Shown: positions 47,642-57,197, counted from the stretch's first letter. The stretch: DNA of 64,000 bases from CAVRQM01 sp963822705 (GCA_963822705.1 CAWGIX010000010.1:1-64000); one strand, 5' to 3'. A program made the numbers and translations. Notes: generated from the letters alone by a model not told the origin.

Positions 47642-48847
47642 GTGCACTACGCCGCCTATTGCCGCTTCTGCGACCTCAGGCAGCACGAGGCGGGAGCGAT
47701 CGCCTGCGCCGGATGCGGCGGTCCTCTGGAGTTCCGCTACGAGGGGGCACCGATAGTTCCGGACGCCCGGTTCGACGGCACCATGTGGCGCTATTGGCGC
47801 CGGCTGCCGGTGGCCCGGCCCGAGGAACGGGTCACGCTGGACGAGGGCGGTACGCCGCTGCTGCCGAGCCGGCTGCCAGAGCCCGTGCGCCTGGCGTGGA
47901 AGGACGAGACGCGCAATCCCACCGGCTCGCACAAGGACCGCGCGCTTGCTCTTGCCCTAACCCACGCCAAGGCAATCGGCGCCCGTCTGTCGCTGGTGGT
48001 TTCGGCGGGAAGCACCGGGCTGGCCAACGCTGCCTACGCCGCGCGGGCGGGATTGCCGAGCGTCACCCTGATCCCGGCCGGCGCGCCGCGTGCGCGCATC
48101 CAGCCGCTCGCCGCCTACGGGTCCCGATTGATCGAGGTTGCGGGCGGCATCGATGCGGTGATCGCGGCGGCGCAGGCGATGGCGGGGTACCGCGGCATCT
48201 ATGTCGCCTCGACCACCAGGGCCTCGAACCCTGTGCAGGCGGAGGCCGCGAAAACCATCGCCCTGGAGATCGTGGACCAGGCCGGCGAGGCCCCGGAGTG
48301 GGTGCTGGCACCGACCGGCGGCGGCGGCACCATTGCCGGGCTCTGGCGCGGGTTCTTGGAGGCGCGCGCGGACGGGCGGGCGACGAGGCTGCCGCGGCTC
48401 GTGGCCATCGTGCCGCAAGCGTATGACGCACTGCGAGCGGGGCTGGCCGGCGGCGTGGGCGACGAGAGGGCGTTTGCAGCACTGTCCTACAGCGACGACG
48501 TGCCGACCGTGCTGACCAAACTGTCGCACGCGCATCCGCCGGATGGGCTGGAGGCCCTGGCTGCCATCCGCGAGTCGCGGGGCACCGTGGTCGCGGTCAG
48601 CGACGAGGCGGCGATTGCGGGAACCTACGCGATCGCCGCGGCGGATGGTCTGTACCTGGAACCCTCCAGCGGCGTGGTCGCGCCGGCGCTGAACCGGCTG
48701 CTCCAGGACGGAGTCATCGTGCCGGGAGCGGAGGTGGTGGCATTGGCGTGCGGTTCCGGGTTTCGCGAGACTTTCGCCCTGGTTGAGCGCACGCCCGCTA
48801 GTGTTGAGCACGCGACGATCGCCGAGCTTGCGGCGCTTCTGGCCTGA
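47642..48847 (+). CDS. PLP-dependent enzyme of the threonine-synthase-like family
   Basis: Fold-type II PLP enzyme. The N-terminal Cys-rich zinc-ribbon segment is YCRFCDLRQHEAGAIACAGC, typical of threonine synthase-like proteins. The PLP lysine lies in RNPTGSHKDRALALAL, the SAGSTGLANAAYAA loop follows, and the phosphate-binding loop is LAPTGGGGTIAGLW. 401 aa. The start is GTG 47642. It is divergent from the GntR gene and shares its promoter region. Threonine synthase proper is possible, but amino-acid lyase or racemase relatives look alike. Confidence 0.85.
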   Translation: MHYAAYCRFCDLRQHEAGAIACAGCGGPLEFRYEGAPIVPDARFDGTMWRYWRRLPVARPEERVTLDEGGTPLLPSRLPEPVRLAWKDETRNPTGSHKDRALALALTHAKAIGARLSLVVSAGSTGLANAAYAARAGLPSVTLIPAGAPRARIQPLAAYGSRLIEVAGGIDAVIAAAQAMAGYRGIYVASTTRASNPVQAEAAKTIALEIVDQAGEAPEWVLAPTGGGGTIAGLWRGFLEARADGRATRLPRLVAIVPQAYDALRAGLAGGVGDERAFAALSYSDDVPTVLTKLSHAHPPDGLEALAAIRESRGTVVAVSDEAAIAGTYAIAAADGLYLEPSSGVVAPALNRLLQDGVIVPGAEVVALACGSGFRETFALVERTPASVEHATIAELAALLA

Positions 48848-48890
48848 CCGGCCTCCGCCGCGGCGCGGAAGACGGCCTGGTTCGCCTGCG

Positions 48891-49190
48891 CTATCCTGGC
48901 CGCGAAAGAAACCGTGTTGCCACGGCCGCCCACTCCTGTTCCGGCGGGGTGGTCGGCATCGGCTGGCCGGCTCGTCGATACCAGTAGCCGGCATTCCCCA
49001 CGTCGCCCTCTTGCCGGTGCAGATGAGCATGCACCAGGTCGCACTCCGGCTCTCCCTCACGCTGCTGAACGCAGGCATGTGCGCGGTCCCAGTCGCCCTT
49101 GCCAGCCCACCAGAGCGCTTGCAGGGCCAGCTCCAGGCCTTGCGGCGGTGCGGCCTCAGACAGGCTGGAACGGAATTCCTCGAACGTCAT
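48891..49190 (-). CDS. Conserved hypothetical protein (about 100 aa)
   Basis: Resembles a small conserved alphaproteobacterial protein of unknown function: MTFEEFRSSLSEAAPPQGLE, LALQALWWAGKGDWDRAHAC, VHAHLHRQEGDVGNAGYWYR then RAGQPMP. The GDW.xAH and GNAGYWYRRAG segments suggest a helical-repeat (TPR-like) fold. ATG 49190 has GAGGGAAG about 5 bases upstream. Confidence 0.8.
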   Translation of the reverse strand: MTFEEFRSSLSEAAPPQGLELALQALWWAGKGDWDRAHACVQQREGEPECDLVHAHLHRQEGDVGNAGYWYRRAGQPMPTTPPEQEWAAVATRFLSRPG

Positions 49191-49266
49191 CTGGCTTCCC
49201 TCAATTTGCCATACCACGGCGTGACGAGCGGACCACCACAGGTAACCTAGCAGGCGGCCATGCGTG

Positions 49267-49319
49267 CCCTGATGTATCGTATACGAAACAATATGGGCGT
49301 GCGTGGGCAGGCGGCCCAG
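49267..49319 (-). repeat. Conserved 3' tail of cassette copy 3
   Basis: Read on the minus strand: after the stop, CTGGGCCGCCTGCCCACGCA, then CCCATAT...TCGTATACGA...ACAT..GGG (49297-49267). It aligns with the tail of copy 1 at most positions and contains the palindrome TCGTATACGA. Confidence 0.55.
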
Positions 49320-50072
49320 TCAGGTAGGTTTTCGGATCGGCTCGGGGAACCAGAAACCGCCCCACTTCCTCCACTCCGTGCCGGGGTAGGTCCACTTCGG
49401 CTTGCGCTTGCGCGCCTCGGTGCGGAGCGGACGCTTGCGCATCGGCTTTTCGGCCGGCTCGGTCGGGACCGGTGCGGGAGGGTCCGGCCCGATCTTCCCC
49501 AAGTCGGGAGGAGCCGGCCTGACCCGGGGCGGACGGGGCGGCGGCGGGGGCAGGATCTTGGGGTCGGGTTGCACTCCCAGCATCCGGCACAGCGGCCGCA
49601 GCAGCCGCCCGGCCTGCGGGGCGTTGCGGAGCAACTGCTGCATCTCCGGATCGGCCAGAAGTTTCTGCAGCAGGTTGCTGAGGTTCACCTCCCAGCCCAG
49701 CATCGCCACCAGCCAGCCCAGCTTGTGCGGCAGCCGCTGCTGCGGCTTGCGGTGTTCTGGTCCGGGTTCAGGTAGGGGCCCAGGTGCGGGCCCAGGTAGG
49801 GGCCCAGGTCCGGGCCCAGGTCCGGGGCGGGGCCTGGTTCCGGGCTGGCGCGTGCGGGGCGGCGGCAGCGGACCCGCCCGGGCCCGGGCCGCCAGGGCCA
49901 GGAACCGGGCCTTGAGGCGTTGCAGCCGCCACCAGAGCAGGATCAGCACCGGCGCCCGAGACTGGTCCCGAGGCATCTTCGCCCCCACCGCGATGCTCAT
50001 CCCCACGATCATCTGGGCAAAGCGGTCCGAGATGGTGGGGTTGGGCGGCAACGGGGGCGGGTAGATCAACAT
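49320..50072 (-). CDS. Pro/Arg-rich multi-copy protein family, copy 3
   Basis: Full-length member (250 aa), in inverted orientation to copy 2 and nearly identical to it. Outside the Pro-Gly run I count only about five substitutions (for example EMQQLL for EMQELL, PPAPVP for PAAPAP, EARKRK for EARTRK, final RKPT for RKPA). The repeat region is longer by four residues and varied (PGPLPGPAPGPLPEPGPE). The start at 50072 follows the same leaderless promoter. Function unknown. Confidence 0.7.
   Translation of the reverse strand: MLIYPPPLPPNPTISDRFAQMIVGMSIAVGAKMPRDQSRAPVLILLWWRLQRLKARFLALAARARAGPLPPPRTRQPGTRPRPGPGPGPGPLPGPAPGPLPEPGPEHRKPQQRLPHKLGWLVAMLGWEVNLSNLLQKLLADPEMQQLLRNAPQAGRLLRPLCRMLGVQPDPKILPPPPPRPPRVRPAPPDLGKIGPDPPAPVPTEPAEKPMRKRPLRTEARKRKPKWTYPGTEWRKWGGFWFPEPIRKPT
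49760..49832 (-). repeat. Degenerate 12-bp tandem repeat within cassette copy 3
   Basis: Units related to GGGCCCAGGTCC (plus strand), with G/A/T variants, encode the Pro-Gly/Pro-Leu/Pro-Ala run. One unit more than in copy 2. Confidence 0.75.
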
Positions 50073-50080
50073 CGTTAGCC

Positions 50081-50109
50081 ATGCTAACATAAGCCATCGG
50101 CCAGGTCAA
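50081..50109 (-). promoter_or_regulatory. Cassette promoter, copy 3 (leaderless arrangement)
   Basis: On the minus strand TTGACC (50109-50104), a 17-base spacer, TAGCAT (50086-50081), then eight bases to ATG 50072. Identical boxes and palindrome to copy 2, while the sequence upstream of CCTTGACC differs completely. Confidence 0.65.
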
Positions 50110-50328
50110 GGAGCTTCTTGCCAGGGGTCGGGCAGCCTCACTGGCATTGTTCCGAAAGTGCAGCAGGGCGAGCAAGTTGGCCTTCGGAAGATCGACTAAG
50201 CGGGACTTGGAAGGTCACCCATTCGGGCAATGGGAGGCAAGGCGCGGAAAAGGAATAACCAAAAAAAGCCACTGCCCGACCGACGAGGTTGGCGGCAAGG
50301 AGCGCGCCCCTCACTGGAGCAGCGCGCC

Positions 50329-51772
50329 ATGAACGCCGACCTCTCTTCGCATCACACCAACGCACGATCCTGCCATCAGCTGCGGCGGCCACGACTGGCC
50401 TGTCTTCTCGCGGCGGTCGCCCTGGCGGGGGCCGCGCCTGTCGCGAGTGGCCAGACGGCTTCTCCAAGCAGCGCCGCCGCTCCGCAGGCACAGCAGAGTT
50501 CGGATCCCGCCTACGCCACGGCGGTTTCGTATGTCACGACCTTCTATCCGCTCTGGTTCACTTACTACCAGTCCATCCGGTCCACCCCGGACCAGCTGGT
50601 CGGGCCGATCCGAGTTTCGCCGCTCTACAAAACCGTAGTCGCGATCAACGTCGACACTCTCTACGCCAGCTCCTTTCTCAATTTGGCGACCGACGCGGCG
50701 GTCCTGACGCTTCCCTCGACCGATGCGAGCTATTCCATCCTGGTGCTTGACCGCTACGGCAAGGTGCTGAGCACTGGAACTCACAAAGACGCCGGGAGTC
50801 TATGCCCTGATCGGGCCGTCCAGCACCACGACCCATGTGCCGGCGGGCGCTACGCCGATCCATGTCTCCGACAGCTATCCGGTCATCATCTTCCGGGCAG
50901 ATAAATATTCCAGTACGGGGGCGAACCAAGTTGCGGCTGCCGAATCCTTCCGCCGGTCGCTGAAACTGCAATCCGCCACCGGCTACGCAAATGACCCGGA
51001 CGGGGGAGTGACGGAGATCGTACCGCAACTCATCTTCGCCTTCCCGTTCAAGGGTATTGCCGACGGCCTCATCGCGCGTGACCCGATGAACTTCCTCCGG
51101 CTGCTGGAGGCCGCGGTGGATTCGAATCCCACGCCGCCGATGACGAGCGAGGAGAAGGCGCTCGCGGCGCAGTTCGATGCGCTGCTTGCTGCCGGCACAT
51201 CCGACGCGAGCCTGGCCGCCGGCGCCCGCTCAGCGCATCAGATGCTGGTATCCAACTATCTGCAGCATGTGGACGCGGCCAACTGGATCCATTTCACCGA
51301 TATCGGCGCCTGGGGCGCGAACGTGCTCGATCGCGCCAGCATCACCGAGTACCTGCAATACGGCAATAACATCGGCGCTGCCGCCTATTATCATGTGTTC
51401 GCCGACAGCACCGGACAGCCGCTCAATGGCCAGCACCTGACGAGCTACAGCATCACCTTCCCGCGCGGCAGCATCCCGCCCGTGCAGCGCTTCTGGTCGA
51501 TCACTGCCTATACGCCGGACGCGATCGAACTCGTGCCGAACGAATTTAGCAAGTATCGCGTTGCCAGCTACACCCCGAACCTGCACTATAACCGCGACGG
51601 ATCGCTCACCGTCATCATGGCGACCAGCCAGCCGCTTGGCGTTTCCCGTGCCAACTATCTACCGGTCCCCCCGACGGCATTCAACCTTATGCTGCGCTTC
51701 TATGGGCCGGAGCCCAACACTTCGGTTGAGAACAATACCTACGTTCCACCTCCGGTCATCCGTGGGCAGTGA
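50329..51772 (+). CDS. DUF1254/DUF1214 domain exported protein, frameshifted
   Basis: Secreted or periplasmic protein of the DUF1254-DUF1214 family, whose function is unknown. A signal peptide (RPRLACLLAAVALAGAAPVASG) is followed by the DUF1254 part (FYPLWFTYYQSIRS, NVDTLYASSFLNLATDAAVL, YSILVLDRYGKVLSTGT). The frame moves near 50790 (GTHK then TPGVYALIGPSST). DUF1214 follows: YGNNIGAAAYYHVFADSTGQ, YSITFPRGSIPPVQRFWSIT, HYNRDGSLTVIMA. About 480 aa. ATG 50329 has GGAG about 9 bases upstream. It is convergent with the regulator gene, overlapping by 17 bases. Confidence 0.88.
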
Positions 51773-52751
51773 AGCAGCAGGCCGGCTCCTCGTCGCAGGA
51801 CGAGGAGCCAGCCGTGTCGGCGGCTTCCCATGCGACGGCGCCGCAATGGTCCAGCAACAGGAACAGGGCGGCGAAGAACCGGAGCACGGAATCTCGCAAG
51901 GCCGGCAAGGCGATGACGCTTGCGCCATCGTCCGCCGGTGCAAGCAGGCCCGCCCGTTCCGCCAGCCGCAGCACTTTGCGCACATGGCTGCGGGCGACCG
52001 AGAATCGGCGCGACAAGGCTGAGATGGAGACGGGAATCGAAACGGCCTTCTCCCCCATCTCCACAGAGGGGGCCACCAGGCCGGATATCGTGAGCAGGCC
52101 GGCATTGCTTTCCGCAATCCGGCTCAGGCCTGGCGCGTAATCCAGTAGACGGAAGCCGCCGAGGTATTGCCGGCCCATCTCTACCAGGAGGGTATCAAGA
52201 AATGGTTTGCTATCGAGACGTCGCAGCACGCGGGCGGCGCGCGGCAGGACATGGACCATCGCCTCGTAATGCAGACGCCATCGCCGCCGATGCTCAGCGC
52301 CCAGTTTCTCGGTGGGCACCAGGCGGGTGCGGCGTCCTCCGGCCGGTTCAGCGACGACATAACCGGCGAAGCGCATTGCCGCTATCATGGCGGCAGCACG
52401 ACCGGGGCTGCAGAGATCAGTGATTCGGCACATTGCCTGAACCGAGCCGAGCGTGGCGCCGGTGCCGGCCAGCGACGACGATTGCGCGTCCAGATAGGAG
52501 ACGAGCAGGCCCAGCATCACCCGCCCGCGGTCAGAGAGCACCTGATTCATCAGGCGATTGCCGACATATCCCACCGTCAATTCCTCGACGAGGCGGCAGA
52601 CCGATGTCGGAAATTGCGGGTGGCGGCACAAGGCTGTCACCATCGCCTCGGAAAGCCACCCAGCCGGCGCAGGAACCGGCCTGCGCTCCGCACGCACAGC
52701 GAGCCCCAACGCGGAAGCGCCATCCCCAGCGTTAGCCCTCGCGCCGCTCAT
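51756..52751 (-). CDS. Predicted regulator with two winged-helix regions
   Basis: 331 aa. Two segments look like winged helices: residues about 95-145 (QAMCRITDLCSPGRAAAMIA, RFAGYVVAEPAGGRRTRL) and about 240-290 (PVSISALSRRFSVARSHVRK, VLRLAERAGLLAPADDGA). The remainder is helical. I do not recognise a named family; IclR/MarR-like tandem HTH proteins are the nearest type. ATG 52751 (MSGARANAG) has GGAGG 7 bases upstream. It may regulate the convergent DUF1254 gene (inference). Confidence 0.7.
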   Translation of the reverse strand: MSGARANAGDGASALGLAVRAERRPVPAPAGWLSEAMVTALCRHPQFPTSVCRLVEELTVGYVGNRLMNQVLSDRGRVMLGLLVSYLDAQSSSLAGTGATLGSVQAMCRITDLCSPGRAAAMIAAMRFAGYVVAEPAGGRRTRLVPTEKLGAEHRRRWRLHYEAMVHVLPRAARVLRRLDSKPFLDTLLVEMGRQYLGGFRLLDYAPGLSRIAESNAGLLTISGLVAPSVEMGEKAVSIPVSISALSRRFSVARSHVRKVLRLAERAGLLAPADDGASVIALPALRDSVLRFFAALFLLLDHCGAVAWEAADTAGSSSCDEEPACCFTAHG

Positions 52752-53196
52752 CCGAGACCTCCAAACGTCTCCAAGAGCCGTTGCCGGCACGCGGTCTGAG
52801 GGACCCCTCCTCCACGCGCGCGCTTTTCCGTTCTCGCCTTTCCGCGCTGCTCTTCTCGACCGGCAAAAAGCTTAGCGCCATGCTGCGTGGATCATACTCA
52901 GAGCGCCCGCACTTTCGTTGAGCCGCTGCCGGCAACGATGATCCTTTCGCAGGAGACCGCTCATGACATTGCAGCCTCGGACAACGCGAACCTGTCACCC
53001 TCGCTTCATCCTTGCCGACCGATCCGGTTCAACAGAAATTTCCCCTGCCGCACGCGGTATTCCATCGCGAGCGCTGCGCTCCAAAATTCCCAAGCCCCCT
53101 TTGGGGGTGTTGATCCGGATCGGCCGGCGGTGATGGACGAATTCGCTGTCGAGGCCGCAACGGGCGGTCTCCCAAACAGCGAAAAGGACGATCATC
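52752..53196. other. Intergenic stretch before the DUF736 remnant
   Basis: No gene recognised. CCCCCTTTGGGGG (53095-53107) is a short perfect hairpin without a following T-run. The region is the leader of the DUF736 remnant. Confidence 0.4.
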
Positions 53197-53460
53197 ATGT
53201 ATACCATCGGAGCCTTCACGAAGAAGGATGCGGGCTACCAAGGCACGATCAAGTCACTCGGGCTCAAGGCCAAGGCCGTTTCATGCCGCTCGAGAAGACC
53301 AACGACAAGGCTCCCGATTTCCGGGTCATCACCGACGACGGTGGAGTTCGGGGCCGCCTGGCAAAAGACCGCAGAGAAGTCCGGCAATCCCTCCTGACCG
53401 GACAGGCTCAGCCTGCATCTCCAGACCAAGTGATGCAGGCGAACCGGTTAGGACCAAATT
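53197..53460 (+). pseudogene. DUF736 protein remnant
   Basis: DUF736 proteins are small conserved proteins of conjugative plasmids and integrative conjugative elements. Intact start MYTIGAFTKKDAGYQGTIKS with AAGGA 9 bases upstream. The expected middle (FMPLEKTNDKAPDFRVITDD) is encoded in another frame, and EFGAAWQKTAEKSGNPS returns in the first frame before a TGA. The usual C-terminal part (YLSVKLDDP..APIYA) is missing. Two slips could be read errors, but the truncated end suggests real decay. Confidence 0.75.
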
Positions 53461-53539
53461 CTACTGTTCGTTCAAACTGACCCACTATCCACCGCGCAGT
53501 CGACATCGTCTCGCGATCGTTCGCTGACAGCGTGCCGCT

Positions 53540-54112
53540 TCACGACCCCGGGGGAAGTTCGAGCCGGCCGGCGACGCGATCCGCCAGTTGGCCCAACAAG
53601 GCACTCTCGGTTGCCACCAGGTCGCGCGTCGAGGCGGATGCGGGGGTCGCCTCCAGCCGCACCGTCTGCGCACGCGCCGGCTGGCCGCCGCCCTCGCGCC
53701 GCACCGCGACCTGCGCCAGCAGCACGACATTTCCGCCCGCACCGGCGTCGAGCCGCTGCAGATCCACTTCGACCACCAGATCCGGACGGGTGGAGATGGC
53801 GCCGCTCTCCGAAAACACCGAGGCACCGGGCAAGCGTTGCACCAGATCCTCGGTAAAAACGCGGTCCACCATGTCGGCCACCGGTTCGCCCCACCGCTCG
53901 CGGTCGCTCACCTGGACCCGGTAATCCGCGGTGGAGTGCACGATTTCCGATCGATCCAGGTATCCCGGCACCGCCACGCGGCGGAGTTCTATGCTGCGCG
54001 CTCCGATCGGCTGCGGCGTGCCCGGGACCGCGGCCAAAACATAGAATTGGGGGTTCGGCGACGAGCAGGACGCTGCGATCAGCAGCGCAGGCAGCCAGAA
54101 CCGGACCCTCAT
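53540..54112 (-). CDS. pqiC: PqiC-type outer-membrane-associated lipoprotein
   Basis: Lipoprotein subunit (ABC-type transport auxiliary/PqiC family) that joins the PqiB tube to the outer membrane. Lipobox LPALLIAASC with Cys16. Family signature NPQFYVLAAVPG, SIELRRVAVPGYLDRSEIV and ERWGEPVADMVDRVFTEDLV. 190 aa. ATG 54112 overlaps the pqiB stop (ATGA). Third gene of the pqiABC operon. Confidence 0.92.
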   Translation of the reverse strand: MRVRFWLPALLIAASCSSPNPQFYVLAAVPGTPQPIGARSIELRRVAVPGYLDRSEIVHSTADYRVQVSDRERWGEPVADMVDRVFTEDLVQRLPGASVFSESGAISTRPDLVVEVDLQRLDAGAGGNVVLLAQVAVRREGGGQPARAQTVRLEATPASASTRDLVATESALLGQLADRVAGRLELPPGS

Positions 54113-55779
54113 CGCTCGACCGCTTGTCCGGCACGACCGCGGATCAACGCCTCGGGATGCGCGTCCAGATAGTCGGCGAACAAGCGGATGGAGCGCGCGG
54201 TATCGCTGAACTGGTCCAGCAGCCGTGTGATGTCGCGGCGGAACTGCGATCCCTCCCCGTAGCCTGCAGTGGCGGAGCCCACCAGCCGGTCGGCGCTGGC
54301 CAGCGCCGCGTCCGCATGCTGCGCCACCGACGGCAGTTGCCGTGCGGCGCCGCTCACTGCCTGCAATGTCTGGCGGATTTCGGGGCCGTTCACCAATGCC
54401 GAGATGCCACGCAGCGACTCGCTCAGATTGCGGATCACCTGATCGAGCGGCAGAGCCTCGAGTTTTGCCGCGATCCGACCCAGATTGGCGGTGAGACTGT
54501 TGAGACCGCCGGAAATCCCGGGAATGACCAGCTCACCGTCCTCCTGCCGGACCTCGATGGGCATCGCATCGGGAATGAAATCAAACGAGACCAGCATCTG
54601 CCCGGTCAGAAGGTTGGCGGTCGCCAGTTCCGCCCGCAGACCGTGGCTGACCAGGTCGGATGCCACGCGCGGCGCATCCTCGACGTGCGCCTGCCCTGGC
54701 GGCAGGAAGCGCTCCGGCTGCACCTCGATGTGCACGGCCACGCGGGGCAACTCGACTCCGCGCGGATCGACCCGCAGTTTCACGTCGGTCACGCTGCCGA
54801 TCTGAATTCCGTCCAACTCCACCGGGGCCCCGACCGCGAGACCGCGCACCGAGCCCTCGAAATACACCACCATCCTCACCCGTCGCGTGAACCCCGCCGC
54901 GCGCGCGGCAGCCTCGTCGTTGTACAGAGGGAAGATGGTATCCGCCGGGCTGGGCGGTGCGCCTTGGGCTTCCGCGTCGGCGGTGTCGAACGCGATGCCG
55001 CCGGATAAGGCCGCCTGCAGGCTGGCCAGCCGCAGTTGCACGCCCTGTGCTCCGACGTTCAGGATAACGCCCGACGCGTTCCAGAAATGCGTGGCCGGAT
55101 GGACGTATTTGTCGAACGGCGCGCCCACGAAGACGTGGATGCTCACACCATTGCCGTTCGGCCCGAGATCGTAGTTCAGCACCTCGCCGACGACGATGTC
55201 GCGATAGAAAACCGGTGCTCCGGCGCCGAGCGATCCGATTCGATCCGCGGTCAACACGAACGCCGTGCCGGGCTCGCCGTACCGCACCGCCGGCGGTTCT
55301 TCCAGGCCGGTGAACCGGGTCTGCCTGGCATCGGACGGAGGCCCGGGGTCCATGGCGATGTAGGCGCCCGACAGCACTGTTTCGAGTCCGGAGATGGCGC
55401 CAGCCGTCAGCCGCGGCCGAACCACCCAGAAGCGAGCATTCGGGGTCAGCATTCTCGTCGCCTCGGAGGTCATGTCCACGCGGACATCGACCACGCGGCG
55501 GTCGGGCGACAGCCTCATGCTGCGGACCGTGCCAAGCGGCACCGCCTTGTACCGCACCTGGGTCTGGCCCGGGGTGATGCCCTCTCCGCCATTGAAGCTG
55601 ACGACTATGTGCGGCCCTTCGCCGGTATAGGTGTTCCAGACGAGCCAGCCGGCCGCAATCGCCGCTATGATCGGGATCAGCCAGACCAGCTGGAACGGGC
55701 GGCGGCCGCGCCGCTGGATGTCGGCTTCGGGGATTCCGCCCTCTGCGTTCGGCTCGGGAGTCGGCTGCTGGTCGCTCAT
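54109..55779 (-). CDS. pqiB: PqiB, MCE-domain periplasm-spanning protein
   Basis: Multi-MCE protein thought to form a tube moving lipids across the periplasm. One N-terminal membrane anchor (LVWLIPIIAAIAAGWLVWNT) is followed by three MCE domains, starting near GPHIVVSFNGGEGITPGQTQ, GTAFVLTADRIGSLGAGAPV and RMVVYFEGSVRGLAVGAPVE. The C-terminal helical region includes LTANLGRIAAKLEALPLDQV. 556 aa. ATG 55779 overlaps the pqiA stop. Confidence 0.93.
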   Translation of the reverse strand: MSDQQPTPEPNAEGGIPEADIQRRGRRPFQLVWLIPIIAAIAAGWLVWNTYTGEGPHIVVSFNGGEGITPGQTQVRYKAVPLGTVRSMRLSPDRRVVDVRVDMTSEATRMLTPNARFWVVRPRLTAGAISGLETVLSGAYIAMDPGPPSDARQTRFTGLEEPPAVRYGEPGTAFVLTADRIGSLGAGAPVFYRDIVVGEVLNYDLGPNGNGVSIHVFVGAPFDKYVHPATHFWNASGVILNVGAQGVQLRLASLQAALSGGIAFDTADAEAQGAPPSPADTIFPLYNDEAAARAAGFTRRVRMVVYFEGSVRGLAVGAPVELDGIQIGSVTDVKLRVDPRGVELPRVAVHIEVQPERFLPPGQAHVEDAPRVASDLVSHGLRAELATANLLTGQMLVSFDFIPDAMPIEVRQEDGELVIPGISGGLNSLTANLGRIAAKLEALPLDQVIRNLSESLRGISALVNGPEIRQTLQAVSGAARQLPSVAQHADAALASADRLVGSATAGYGEGSQFRRDITRLLDQFSDTARSIRLFADYLDAHPEALIRGRAGQAVER

Positions 55780-57155
55780 CCGGCTTCGCTCCGCACCGCT
55801 CCCGCGCCCGTGGGCTGGGACGCGGCGTCCCACATGAGGCGTGGGTCGAAGCAGGCGGCGGCGAGCATGGTCAGAACCACCACTGCGCAGAACGCCAGCA
55901 CGCCCGTTCCCGGGTAGACCGTGGCGATCAGGCCCAGGCGCACCAGGGCGGTCAGGATCGAGATCATGAACACGTCGATCATCGACCAGCGGCCGACGAA
56001 ATCGACGATACGATACAGCCGCGTGCGCTCCCGAAGCCGCCAACGCGAGCGGCGGTGCGTGGCCACCAGCATCAGTGTCAGGCTCGCCACCTTCAGCACC
56101 GGCACGGTAATGCTGGCGAAGAACACCAGCGCTGCGAGCGGCCACATCCGCGCCTCGATGAGCTGGCGGACGCCGCCCAGTATGGTCGAGGGTTCGCCGC
56201 GACCGAGGCGGATATAGGTCAGCACAGGCAGGGTGTTGGCAGGGAGGTAGAGCAGCACGCTGGCCGCGACCAAGGCCCAGGTGCGGCTGAGGCTGTCGGG
56301 CTTGCGCCGACGCAGGGCCGCACCGCAGCGCGGGCAGGTTGCCTCGCCGCGGCTGACCTGGCCGCAGGTATCGCAGCCGATCGGATCATGCACGCCGGCC
56401 GGCCCGGATTTCGGTCGCGGCGCCTTGCCGGGTCGCGGCATCGCCTCCCAGACCGCCTCGGGGTCGAGTGCGGCGTCGGCCGCGGCCGTGGTCAGCATCA
56501 GCGCGCCCATGGCGTAGCAGGCCGGCCCGACCTGCACCTGCGCCAAGGCGCCGAGCTTGCTGTAGGCCACGAACACGCCCAGCAGATATACCTCGACCAT
56601 GGACCAGGGGCGCAGCCATTCGACCCAGCGGAACACCAGTACGAGATGAGCCGGCGGGCGGGCGAGGCGCAGGCCACCCAGCACCCACCCCATGGCCAGG
56701 AGCCGTAGCGCCGGCGCGACCAGCGTGGTGGCCAGGATGACTGCGGCCAGCGCCGTCATGCCCCGAACTTGAAGCTCGACGGGACCGGTGAGCAGAGTAG
56801 CCTGCCGGGTGAGTCCATACACGTCCAGGCCGAGCAGCGGCTGCTGGGCCGCCACTGCCAGCAAGAGCAGGCCGGCGACGGCCATGGCCAGAGGCCGCGT
56901 GAGCGGTGCCACGCGACGGCGCCGCAGCACCGCTCGGCAGCGCGGGCAGCGGGCAACGGTTCCCTGCGTAAGCGGTGGGACACGCTGGAACAAGCCGCAA
57001 TGCGGGCACTCCCGCAGCTCAGCCGAGGTTGCCAACGGCTCGGGGTCGGCATCCGCAGCCGGGAACCGGGTCGGTTGCATCAGGCGGCCCAACGCCAGCT
57101 CTGCCAGCGCGTTCCGCAGCCGCAGGCGGGATTGGCGGTTGTTGCGGGTGTTCAT
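55776..57155 (-). CDS. pqiA: PqiA, inner-membrane protein with paired zinc-ribbon motifs
   Basis: Inner-membrane partner of PqiB. Two repeats, each a rubredoxin-like Cys motif plus four membrane segments: RECPHCGLFQRVPPLTQGTV with CPRC in the first, and CDTCGQVSRGEATCPRC in the second. LLGLDVYGLT, WSMVEVYLLGVFVAYSKL and WSMIDVFMISILTALVRL are the family's conserved segments. 459 aa from ATG 57155. First gene of pqiABC, divergent from the tRNA-Thr gene. Confidence 0.92.
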   Translation of the reverse strand: MNTRNNRQSRLRLRNALAELALGRLMQPTRFPAADADPEPLATSAELRECPHCGLFQRVPPLTQGTVARCPRCRAVLRRRRVAPLTRPLAMAVAGLLLLAVAAQQPLLGLDVYGLTRQATLLTGPVELQVRGMTALAAVILATTLVAPALRLLAMGWVLGGLRLARPPAHLVLVFRWVEWLRPWSMVEVYLLGVFVAYSKLGALAQVQVGPACYAMGALMLTTAAADAALDPEAVWEAMPRPGKAPRPKSGPAGVHDPIGCDTCGQVSRGEATCPRCGAALRRRKPDSLSRTWALVAASVLLYLPANTLPVLTYIRLGRGEPSTILGGVRQLIEARMWPLAALVFFASITVPVLKVASLTLMLVATHRRSRWRLRERTRLYRIVDFVGRWSMIDVFMISILTALVRLGLIATVYPGTGVLAFCAVVVLTMLAAACFDPRLMWDAASQPTGAGAVRSEAG

Positions 57156-57197
57156 GGCGGAGGTTATACCGCGTCCGCACTCTGCCCGCTGCCCCAT

